From NCBI GenBank assembly GCA_011800155.1, contig CM022375.1, forward strand, positions 372,001 through 436,000: DNA of 64,000 bases, written 5' to 3'. A program made the translations under genes and the position numbers. Source of the DNA: Flammulina velutipes. Lineage: Eukaryota; Basidiomycota; Agaricomycetes; Agaricales; Physalacriaceae. Numbering within the stretch: the stretch's first letter is position 1; each line of letters starts with the position of its first letter. Shown one piece after another: positions 54,459 to 64,000 of the stretch. Below the pieces are notes generated by a model, which did not search any database, was not told the origin of the DNA, and saw nothing but the letters and a program-made list of their open reading frames with translations.

Positions 54459-55430
54459 TTATAGGCCTAGCGGATATGTGTATTCGGGTAGATTTGATTT
54501 ACAAGTCGTGTCGACGCGAGCATCCTCGATAGTTATCGATAGTTTAGGTGGGAAAGCGAGGGGGGTTGGTGAACCCATCCCAAACGCGTGAGGGTTGGAG
54601 CTGAACTTATCCAGTGAGATAGAATATGTGGTTGATGCATACGGACATACGAAGGCAGCTGACGCGTACGATGCATGCTTCATCGTGTCCGGAATACAGA
54701 CCAGAGAGAAGCATACACCCAGTGTTGGCTCTCTATCACGTCTGGGATGTCGAATGAGGAGCAGGTGGTCTGCCCTATCCATTCAGCCATTTCCTCAGCC
54801 TCCGACGAAACGAGGCTGATCACTGGATATCCAAGGAGGCGAAGGACTCAGACTGCGTGTAAGGGAGCAAGCGGAGCTGCGTTGGATTTGACATCTGGTA
54901 CATGGAAGGAATGAGGTACACTGTATGTATCTAGGTTAGGTCAGTGCACGGTATTCAATCGCGACATTGAGACGTACTCGTTCGTTCAGCGCTCATCCAT
55001 TCGACATTCCCAGCCGATACCCCAGATCCCTCGCACGCTCGTCTCGTCTCGTCGCGCCCTGCCCAACGCCAACGTAGGACGGACATTCCTAACGTTGAGG
55101 ATGAAGGGATACGGGCGCGGCAAAGTTCCTCCAAGTCGTCTCGCTCTATGCGTGAGGGTCCGTGCTGGGTCCGTGTTTGGCGTCTTTGAATGGGTCGCTG
55201 TCTGCTTGGTGCTAAAGCTATCTGGTCAGCTAGAATATGCGGTTGTCTGGGGCGGACGTACGACAGCGGTTGACGGAGTTTCCAAGCCCAAGCTTCATCA
55301 CGCCCTCGTCCTTATCACAACACAGGATGAACTACGGGGAGGATTAGGATATGGTGGATGTAGACCAGAAACAGACATACACCCAACGTTGGAGCTTGGC
55401 GAACGCTCTCTACCGTGAGTGCCATATCCA
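54459..55430. repeat. Second tandem duplication, about 600 bp apart
   Basis: The blocks at 54590-54770 and 55190-55410 share TAGAATATG.GGTTG, GGA..TACGA, CAGA..GAGAAGCATACACCCA / CAGACATACACCCA and GTTGG. Open frames of about 107 codons run on the minus (54459-54782) and plus (55095-55418) strands but neither is recognised. Confidence 0.4.
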
Positions 55431-56190
55431 TTCGTTTTCTATTGACGCAGTCGAACCTTGCCCTATGCAAATTGATTAATCACGATGCGGCGTTCAGTCT
55501 TCCAGTTAGCGGACGTACCCTGCCGGACAACCTCTCCCCCTCCTTTCCCCATCGTGGGTTCGCAAACTTAAAGTCGTCGCGCCTCTGTATTCCACATATT
55601 GGTTCGAATCCTGGCATGGCTGAGGGCTGTTCAGATGGACGTATGAAGAAGGAGTGCGATATAGATAGGCGGAGTGATGGTCACGGATTCAAAGAAAGAG
55701 CCCGGGGAAAGCCGATCGCTTAAGTAACGCATATTTCCCACAGTCACTAAGCTCAGGCATCCATTGCGCGCAACACACCCTTCTCTATCCTAGCTGCTAC
55801 TCACCTGCTATGATTTCAATACCCAAGACACGCGAGCTGTAACGTTAGGTACTCAACGACTCTCCGTCGTCAATTTCGGATTCAACGGGATACGTTGGCC
55901 CAGACGGGGAGCTTCATTCGCGGGCTGTGGCTCTCAAAGACAAACTGAAGGATAGGTACGTAGCTGTTAATGCCCAAGTCATCTAATGCTAACACGGCTC
56001 CTATTTTATTAGGCGATGTGAACTCTATAAGTATCGTGTCGGCACACACAGATACGTGCCGAAACGATACTACCAATAAAGCGGTGCTTGCAAATCGACT
56101 CAGAATTTATAGGAGTGCTTGAGTACCCTTGGATGAGCGCCACATAGGTTCGTTGGCAGTTCTCATTTTCGGACGCCACTTTACTCACAA
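55431..56190. other. Interval without a supported gene
   Basis: Short frames only. The word GGTTCGAATCC at 55601-55611 resembles a tRNA B box but has no tRNA around it. Confidence 0.4.
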
Positions 56191-57690
56191 AACGGCAGTT
56201 TTCCAAACCAACTACACCGACTCCTCGACATCATAGGCGCCTGTATAGCACCATACATCGCCCACCTCAAGTGTTTTTGAGTCCTCGGAAGCCGCCATTA
56301 GCGCACGGAACCACAGTCTGTCCCTCAACGTGCAGCCACATGGATTTTCGGTCAAAAATTGCAATGGCCATAATCAGACCTCATATACATTAGTCGAGGC
56401 TTTACGCTTCCAATATCATGCGATGGGTACTTGAAAGCTTCCCTGCTGCCGATTGCTAACCTCTACGCTCAAGTAAATGGAGCGACGCCAAATACAGTAT
56501 CAAGCCAATGCAAAACATCGGGATGTTATAGGAGCTACTTGTATGGTACTACCTCGGCTCCGGATACGCCTAGGTGTGTTGTCGTCTTATTTATCAACGC
56601 CGCTGACCTTGGATTCAGGTCATTCTTCAGACCGCTCCCGCAGACCTCTGGACTACTTTCGAGCCTGCATGCGACCTCACGAACCCCATATCAAGCCCCA
56701 TGGACCCTTCTTCGTTCCTCGTTGTCGCATATCGCTGCGGGCTCATCTTAGTATCCAACGTCAACCGGCCCACCACGAAAGAGCGTAGCGCCATGAGTCG
56801 TCTTGAGCTTGATGCTGTACTCATCTAGTGGGCAATTCAAAACGCCTGTGTTACCAAGTACCCACTCCATCCAAGTTTTCACCAGACGTCGCTAAGGTAA
56901 CAGAACCCATTCGTTTGCGCGACCGTACTAATTTAACGCAGCACGGGTCAACACCAACGACTCGTCGGTATCGGTGTCCAAATCGGTGAGCTATCCTCAC
57001 CTTTGCCTTGTTCTTTATCCTAATATCTTCATCTCAGAAGCGAGCCCTAACTCGTCGATTTCAAGGCATTTGAACTTTGAAGGGCATGTCTACACCGATC
57101 TATCCCTTGCATAATTGTTGACAATACAATCATCTTCAGATTTCGCGCCAACGAAGGCGGATTAGCTTCGCAAGTTCTGCTGCAATCGAGTTTTGGCGAA
57201 GACCGTGCCATTGTGTCAATCTGTCCATTTTCTCGCCTGACGCCCCATGGACTTCATCAACGCTGGCCTCCCACGCAGCACCAAACCAACACCGTTAATA
57301 TATATGTGCGGGTAGGCTCATAAAGCAGTAGTTTTCGAAATCAGCTACACCGACTCTTCGACCGCATAGGCGCCTGTATACCACGATACTTTGCCCACCT
57401 CAAGTATTTTTGAGTCCCCCTAGGCCTCCATTATCGCACGGAACCCCAATCTGCCCCCTCGAACGCAGCCCAACCTAACCTGGCTGCCCAAATGGATTTT
57501 TGGTTGAGACTTACATGACCGTAAGCAGGCGTTATCAGTTGAGACGTTACACTCTCAGTACGATACGGTGAGTATGCAAAAGTCTCCTTGCCGACGATTG
57601 CTAACATTTACCTTAGCTCTAGCCTCTAGATATATCTTCGCTCAAGTGACCCGAACGGCAGCAAATACAGCGTATAAGTTCAATGCGAGA
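56190..57690 (+). repeat. Tandem duplication with units about 1.13 kb apart
   Basis: The blocks at 56195-56520 and 57325-57680 align over their length: CATAGGCGCCTGTATA, GCCCACCTCAAGT, TTTTGAGTCC, GCACGGAACC, GATTGCTAAC, GCTCAAGT and GCAAATACAG or CCAAATACAG. The unit between them carries plus-strand stretches such as PADLWTTFEPACDLTNPISS and RANEGGLASQVLLQSSFGED that look like decayed coding sequence of an unrecognised gene. Confidence 0.6.
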
Positions 57691-59230
57691 AGGGCGGGGC
57701 CGGAATGTCGTACAAGAGCCCTGTAGGGTACCACCTTCCCTTCGAATCGGCCGCGTAGGTGTGTTGGCGTGTTGGATTTTATCGACGCCACTGGCAGGAT
57801 GAGATAGTACGGGGCGAATGACATCTGAAGACGTACCGAGGCTATCTTGCTATCGCCAGTGTTCTGTCTGATCTATCGTTGGTTTAGGCCAATAGCCAGA
57901 CGATACCTTTGCTGGGGAGCAGCCATCACGGAGACTAAGGTGCTTGTAACGATCTATCCTTCGACGTTGAAATGAGTGGGGCGACATGAGAATTCTAATT
58001 TCTACTTGAGCATGAGTATCGACTGTAGCAGGCGCAAAGACATGGGATATGCACCTTCGTTCTCGCTGTTTCTCATCCTAAATTGTTGACACAGGCTATT
58101 CATGACCAACCAGCAGTCAAGAGCAAGAGTGGGACGTTGATGGTGGTCACAGGTCAAGTTGCATCTCTCCCCCTGACCACCACCACCATCATGCCCAATA
58201 CCGACGGTGACAGCAGTCAATATTCACAACGAGAAGCAGCGCAAAATATACCTGAACGCTGCTGGCCACTCTCATCGTTCATCTTTGCGACCCTCGGCTC
58301 CATACACACCTTTCTAGCCGTACCGGAAGAGCTGACATCTACTAAAATCGCGATGTTGACTTGAAGTCTTTTGAACGGGATTGAATGCTGGCGTGCTGGA
58401 GGTATGCCCTGTTCTTCTGTTTAGCATTGTAATTCGGCCTAACGACTCTGTAGCTCTCGATGTACGAACTTCAACACATTGTCGCTGTCCAGTTCCTCTT
58501 TCTCCAATGTCGGCCTCTGGTGCTCTCTTCATCCGCACCGCTCAGATGAGGGTCTAGGACCGCAAGCAGTTGGCACGTCACAGCCGCCCGCCGAAAAGCT
58601 ATTCGGAGAGCAGAACGCACTCGGAGGACATCAGCCTACGCATCTTGAGGCCCCAGGACGGTCGGTGTCCGCACTTTCGCCACGAGAAGAGATGCTGGAT
58701 ATTAGCAAGACCGTTCTACGTAGGCGGAACGGGATAGAGGAAACTGGCGAGCTGGTCTGAAGATGAGCTGCTGTCGAATGACGCCTGTGAGTTTTGGAGA
58801 GGCTAAGTGAAGATACAACCTTGTCGAGTAAGTGAGCTTAATTACAATCTGTATGACTCTCTTACTAACCTCCCATGTAGACCCATTCACTGCACATCCC
58901 ATTTCCGCGCAACGCTCGTCCTCCGAAAAGTCATGCGGCATACTCTACCTATCGGGCTTCAATTGGGTTGCATGAGGTCCTCAGGTGTTTTCAGGACGGC
59001 GCGCATGCCTATAGCGGGATCGGAAAAATCATTCAGAGACGGTCTGTTTGACACGAGAAAAAACGGGCCAGGCGAAAGGAATGAACGGGCGGCGAGGAAA
59101 TAAACGAATGTACATAGCATGTCGTCGAATGATGTTCATTGCTTTATGCGGTAAGTAAGCTTCATTGCGGCTCATCCAACCATGTTGCTAATATGTCACT
59201 TAGACTTGCGTACGGCGACCGTGTTCCCTT
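57691..59230. other. Interval without a supported gene
   Basis: Plus-strand frames at 58083-58364 and 58479-58760 show no recognisable motifs. The last part may hold earlier, unrecognisable transportin sequence. Confidence 0.4.
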
Positions 59231-59235
59231 GATAG

Positions 59236-61419
59236 GCTGCAAGAAAACCTCGAGGCGCCCATGTACCCGATAAAGATATCGACATCAAGCCCCGCCACTA
59301 CGGCGCAAAGTCACTCAGGCTGGAGCACGACGATAACCCAAACGAGGCCCCGAAGAATCGCGTCGGAATATACAGCGAAGAGACGTTCGACGACGAAGAC
59401 GAGGATTTCGGTGACGACATGTCCACTGAATGGAATCTTCGCAGGTGCACAGCCACCGCATTGGACGCTCTCGCCGTTCGCTTCTCTGGTGATCTCCTGA
59501 ACGTTCTCCTGGGCCCCCTGAAGGATGATTGGCTCCAGAGAGAAAGTGGTATCCTCGCCCTTGGTACCATGACCGAAGGTTGCATTGACGCTATTGAGCC
59601 TCATCTGCCCATGTTGATTCTGTATCTGATCAATACCTTGAACAATTCCAAGGTAGATATCGCATTTTTCCCGTTTGATTTGCTATCATTGACAATCTTT
59701 CGACAGCCGTTGGTTCGTTCGATAACCTGCTGGACTCTCGGCCGATACGCCAGCTGGACGACCCAGCCCTTTTCCGAGGATCACAAGGTCATGTATTTCA
59801 TTCCGACAACGGAGGGGGTAAGTCGCTTAAACTCGTTAAAGCACTATGTTTAACCTTTTCGTTTAGCTCCTTCGCACGGTCCTCGACAACAACAAGTGTG
59901 TCCAAGAAGCTGGCTGCAGCGATACTCGAGGAAGACGCTGGTCCCGAGTTCGCCCCGTTCCTTGAACCGGTTCTCCGCAATCTGGTTCTCGCGTTTGAAA
60001 AGTACCAGCACAAGAATATGCTGATCCACTATGATGCGGTGGGCACACTCGCCGATGCTGTTGGTCGCGCACTTTCGAATTCTGCTTACGTTGAGATCCT
60101 CATGCCACATTTGACTTTGCGGTGGTCGAAGCTCAAGAACGACGACCTCGACGTGATCCCTCTCCTCCAGGTAAGCTTTCATCATTTTCGTATTCATTTG
60201 GCTCATCTATGGATTACATTGTCTCGCATCAGTTATGATTGCCATGGGAATGGCGTTCCTTCCATATGCCGGTCCCGTCTTCGAGGCTCGAGCGACGCAC
60301 CAGCATCATCCATACCTCGCTACTCCACTACCAGGTGTATCAACAGAACGGTGACCTTGACGAGCCAGACAAGTCTTTCCTCGTCGCCGCCCTTGATCTT
60401 CTCTCCGGCCTCACGCAGGGATGGGAATGTCGCTGGAACCCATGATCCAGCAGGCAAACCCAAACCTTCTGCAGCTCTTGACCGTCTGCCTCAAGCACCC
60501 CCAGGCGCCGGTTCGACCATCTGCTTACGTGCTCGTTGGCGACACTGTGGTGACGGGCTGCTTCCCCGTGCTTCGCCCGCACATGCCCGGTATCACGGCC
60601 GAGCCCACCCCGCAGCTCGACCCAGAACCAAAGATCGAGTTTATCAGTGCTTCCAACAACGCTGCTTGGTCGGTTGGCGAAGTCGCCATGTGCTATGGAC
60701 GAGGTCAATCCATTCTTCTCTTTCGTCATAAGTGGTGCCAACTATTCAGATGACTCCGAGTTCCAACAATGGGTCGACCCGCTCATTGCTCGCCTTATTC
60801 CCATCCTCTTGCATATCAAGGCGCCAAGGAGTCTCCGCGAGAATGCTGCCGTTTCTATTGGTCGGATTGGGTTGATGCACTCAACTTTAGTTGCTCCCCA
60901 TCTGGCCGAGTTCGCCCAAGCTTGGTGCCAGGCGCTGAATGAGATTTACGACAACAAAGAGAAGGATTCTGCTTTCCAGGGACTGTGCACGATGATCTAC
61001 GTCAACGCGGGAGGAATCGTCAAGGTTTGTGGATCTTCTTTTAGCACCGATCGGGATACTAATGATTTGCATAGAGTCTCCTGTGGTTGTGTAATTCGAT
61101 CGTGCGCTGGAACTCGCCTTTGTCAGAGCTTAACAACATGTTCCAGCAACTCCTGCTCGCGTTCAAGAACCATGACGAAGCTGGATGGGCCGCCCAGGCC
61201 GCTGCGTTCCCGCCCATCATCCAAGAACATCTTGCCGCTGGACGCGCTGGCATGGAAATGTTGCGACTTCGTGGGTGCAAAGTCAGCTTCTCATCTTCTC
61301 ACCTGTACTACTCTACCATGCTCATTGTCGCTTTTGTCCCGGCTACTCGTATTCGGGGGCTGGATGAATCCAAGTTTGATCTGGATGGTGCCGGTAGCAC
61401 TCTTGTCCTCCCTCGATGA
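59236..61419 (+). pseudogene. Transportin (karyopherin beta-2, Kap104 type): middle and C-terminal part
   Basis: Transportin carries PY-NLS cargo such as hnRNP proteins through the nuclear pore. The reading starts at the acidic loop DKDIDIKPRHYGAK, then EWNLRRCTATALDALAVRF, GPLKDDWLQRESGILALGTM and an intron at about 59655-59705 before PLVRSITCWTLGRY. HEAT repeats continue: EDAGPEFAPFLEPVLRNLV, LSNSAYVEILMPHLTLRWSK, LDLLSGLTQG, LTVCLKHPQAPVRPSAYVL, SNNAAWSVGEV, QQWVDPLIARLIPILLH and RENAAVSIGRIG, ending HDEAGWAAQAAAFPPIIQEH. A deletion after VQEAGCS (near 59912) shifts the frame, and the N-terminal half is absent, so it is a truncated pseudogene, though otherwise well kept. The tail after 61230 is unlike the family. 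Confidence 0.9.
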
Positions 61420-61469
61420 TTGAGAGGAATCGTAAAGGCCTGAGATACGTATGAGCACCTTTCACAGGT

Positions 61470-62085
61470 AGATATCAATAATACGAACGCACTGTATTAC
61501 CGGTGTCCTCAAAGGCCAGAGCTCGCTCCTGCTCTTCGTCGAATCCCTCGCCAAGTGCTCTTTCTTGAGCATATCCTTGTCCCAGACGACGAGTTCGAGT
61601 GCACCAGGCCTGTCGTTCTTTCTGAGAAATTTGAGCACGTCGAATGTCGTAGCGCCCCCGAACCAAGTTGGCGAAAGCGTCTTCTTGACGACGGGGGTCT
61701 GGTGGCGTGAACGGAGTAGACTGAGATGGATGAGACTATGGATAGCAAGTCAGCAGCGTTCTCGAGAGCGTAGATCAACGCACGGGTCACTGGTTCCACC
61801 ACGATCCTTGGCCAACAACTCCTTGCATCCGTTTGGACGTGTCGATGGGAGATCCTCTGCCACGTTCGCGTCCTTCGCCCCAGCTTCACCGTTCGGCTCA
61901 GCCGTATTGTCTGGACTTTGGCGCCATGCTTGTCCTCGGTTGTTGTTTTCAGAGACAAATGAGTGCAAAGCACGGATGGTGGAAGCTATTCTGCTGGAAC
62001 GATCAACAGCTGCCGACGATAGTAAAGAATATCCAGCGCACGCACCTAAATTCATTTTCGCTTCGTCGCCGTCTCGATAACCCAT
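61470..62085 (-). pseudogene. C2-domain protein fragment, possibly phosphatidylserine decarboxylase 2 type
   Basis: From an ATG at 62085 (MGYRDGDEAKMNLGACAGYS) a polar segment leads to ELLAKDRGGTSDP. An intron (GTGCGTTG...TATCCATAG, about 61737-61784) follows, then TPVVKKTLSPTWF, LELVVWDKDMLKKEHL and, after a one-base shift, GEGFDEEQERALAFEDT. GTSDP, the TLSPTW strand and the VWDKD loop are C2-domain calcium/phospholipid-binding features. In fungi the AKD..GTSDP and WDKD combination is seen in C2 domains of phosphatidylserine decarboxylases, but other C2 proteins fit. The domain ends abruptly near 61500. Confidence 0.6.
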
Positions 62086-62540
62086 TTCGAGGATTCAGCT
62101 GATATATCCTTGAGTAAACGCCCGTAGCCGGCGTCTGTGTCAAGCTGGCGGCGTGCGGTCTGAAAATGGCGTAAGAAGTGCTGCGTACGTCAGCTGGGTC
62201 GTTCGTGTACTCGCCGTCTTGTATTTGGGACAGCGATGGAATTGAGGTTCAGAAAATCAAAAGTTTCAAAGGCTGATTTTTTGCAGAAACACACCAACAG
62301 GGCGTTGATATGTGTCATTGAACAGCTAACTTAATCCACAACTCTTTCTCAGATACCAAGTTGGGGACGCTAAGTGTGGCGTATGGACCGAGGTACTTTC
62401 CTGTTAAGGCAGGAGCGAATCGGAGCGATTTTAAATCTGATTGTTCAGCACAGCCAAGCTGATTGAGCCCCTGTCTTCAACGACGTTGACGTTCGCCTCC
62501 ATCCTCGACATTCGCTATCTAGGAGCGGCTTTTCTGGTCC
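62086..62540. other. Interval between the divergent C2 and transportin relics
   Basis: No supported gene. It probably contains the upstream regions of both neighbours, which point away from each other. Confidence 0.4.
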
Positions 62541-62544
62541 AACC

Positions 62545-63530
62545 ATCATGCATGGCATCGCTGACCTCTGTGTTCTCGCCCGGATTCTGCAAACAATCCG
62601 TGAATCGACGGATATGGGTATGGCCTTCCAAAAAAAACATAACCCAAGTACGTAGCACGTCCTACCGCCAGTCTACCTGCTCATCCTGCTCCTGCTTCGC
62701 CAGAAACTGAACAATACATGCATGTAACCGACTATGTGGGCTATCTGGTATACGTCCTGTGCTGGATGATGAACACATTCGCGGCATCGCAGGTTATCTC
62801 CTCAAGAACGACTCTCGCCTCATCCTTATGTCGTCTCCCCCTGTCTCCCAGTTCGTCAAAACACCTGTCCTCAAAGCCTTCAAGTTCAACGGCTCCAATG
62901 TTGGTTCGTAACACCGCAGGCCAGGACCTCGTCTCCTTCCTTGGCATCCTGGAGCCGAAGAACTGGCCAGAGTGCCTGCAGTAGTTCGTAACGAAGCTGG
63001 ACATGGATCAGGTTGACCTGCAAGAAGTAAGCGGCGCGGTCCTATTCTTTGCCCTACGCACTGTTGTTCTAACGCAATGTCCAGACAACGTCCAACGTCC
63101 TCGAAAAAGCATACGAAGGATTATCCTTGTCAGATGGACGTCGAGATCAACAGGACGCGTCCGCTGGACTACATACCGACTATCCATCGTCCAGGATGCG
63201 ATCTTACGTAGTCGCCTTCAGACGCGCCTCCGACGACGACCCATCCGTCCGCCGACACGTCTGCCAGGCCCTCGTACTTATCCTCATCGCCTGTCCAGAG
63301 CGTCTCATGCCAGAGAGGAGTGTTCGCTCTACTCTACCAAAGACCAAAACGAGCACTTGGCCCTTGAAGCCTGCGAATTATGGCCACCAAGAACCGTCTT
63401 ACCTCCACCCTCTGCCCGCCAAGGTAGCCCCCGTGCTGCTCGACTGCATAGTTTACGGCGAGGACGATCTCCTTTGGTTGGACACCGAGGCAGAAGACGC
63501 TGCTGTCCCTGGTAAAGATACACCCTACTC
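62545..63530 (+). pseudogene. Transportin N-terminal part, second copy
   Basis: The plus strand reads ILQTIRESTDMGMAFQKK, then after an intron DYVGYLVYVLCWM, AGYLLKNDSRLILMSS, PVSQFVKTPVLKAF, VRNTAGQDLVSFLGILEPKN and WPECLQ. A stop codon (TAG, near 62981) follows, then DQVDLQE, FRRASDDDPSVRRHVCQALV, EHLALEACE and YGEDDLLWLD. This is the importin-beta N-terminal and first HEAT region. Frameshifts near 62760, 62900 and 63190 and the stop show decay. Since the C-terminal part lies upstream at 59.2-61.4 kb, the two halves are out of order and come from different copies. Confidence 0.85.
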
Positions 63531-64000
63531 AAAAACTACCAGCCCAGCGTATTACGAATGAGACGGGTAACCGATGCTCGCTTCCATCCCTTTGGGGAGA
63601 AGTAAACGGTACACAAGCTCGCGCTCGCTTGTTGCTGGGGAGGGCTGGGAGTACCCTGTCCATCCACTCGGTTCGAACACTCAAGTATCTGTCGGTGCTG
63701 ACTCTCGCATTCTCGAACGAACGCTTCTCGCCGGCTTCGACGACTACGGCTCCCAACGAATTGGCCCGGAGCAAGCCATCTGGCACGGGAGCGATAGCTC
63801 CGTCTATGCGAAAATGTTCGGGACCCCGCTGAATTCACCTACAGCAAAGGTATTTAGATTTTCATTTCCAGTCGAATGCCTGGCTGAAATGTCCTAGATG
63901 TACGTAACTGCATCTATGGTATCTTCGAACGCAACATTACCAGTGGGCGTACCGTCTCCCTCGTCGACGTATACCTTGGCGGCGCGTCTCGCCTAGAACT
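63531..64000 (+). other. Open but unrecognised sequence at the window end
   Basis: A plus-strand frame from 63574 to 63897 (KRYTSSRSLVAGEGWEYPVH, later GSQRIGPEQAIWHGSDSSVY) follows directly where transportin similarity stops. It may be unrelated sequence joined by rearrangement. No family is recognised. Confidence 0.3.

Noticed and set aside
55601..55611. GGTTCGAATCC as a tRNA B box
   Set aside because: Flanking bases do not form a T stem and no A box or acceptor pairing is found upstream.

Overview
The window looks like a repeat-rich, partly decayed stretch of a basidiomycete (Agaricomycetes) nuclear genome. The signs are introns of about 36-55 bp in almost every gene, an F-box/leucine-rich protein and a Zn2Cys6 protein of mushroom type, a Plavaka-type DNA transposon relic, Ty3/gypsy elements, and relics of housekeeping genes (dynactin p150Glued, transportin, a DUF3638/DUF3645 giant protein, a Prp2/DHX16-type helicase). 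No function could be checked by search; assignments come from motifs read in the sequence.

Layout. 1-10.7 kb: a minus-strand Ty3/gypsy retroelement (gag, protease, RT/RNase H, integrase) whose 5' LTR forms one arm of a 2.9 kb palindrome. The element carries an unusual family of short CCCGCT...AGCGGG hairpins. 11-14.5 kb: shuffled transportin fragments between direct repeats. 14.8-16.2 kb: an intact F-box gene. 17.5-24.1 kb: two convergent decayed genes, DUF3638/DUF3645 (+) and dynactin p150Glued (-). 24.3-28.5 kb and 38-39.5 kb: three relics of one unrecognised gene family. 29.3-30.4 kb: a foldback element and a hAT-like MITE. 31.2-34.9 kb: a Ser/Pro-rich protein, a Zn2Cys6 factor and, on the minus strand, a complete four-exon gene for the centromeric histone H3 variant (CENP-A/CenH3). 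39.5-47.9 kb: a cluster of DNA transposon remnants, three of them built from short palindromic words. One of these blocks contains an intact four-exon gene for a 140-residue protein. 47.2-52.0 kb: retroviral-type integrase fragments, then a ten-exon gene of unknown function whose frame closes except for one UGA. 53-58 kb: a helicase fragment and several old tandem duplications. 59.2-64 kb: the C-terminal part of a transportin gene, a C2-domain gene fragment on the other strand, and a second transportin N-terminal part running toward the window end.

The genes do not form a pathway. The most notable points are the intact CENP-A gene lying between two near-identical direct repeats, the hairpin family inside the retroelement, the large palindrome, the palindromic-word elements at 39.5-43.8 kb with a closed gene inside one of them, and the repeated appearance of shattered transportin copies at both ends of the window.
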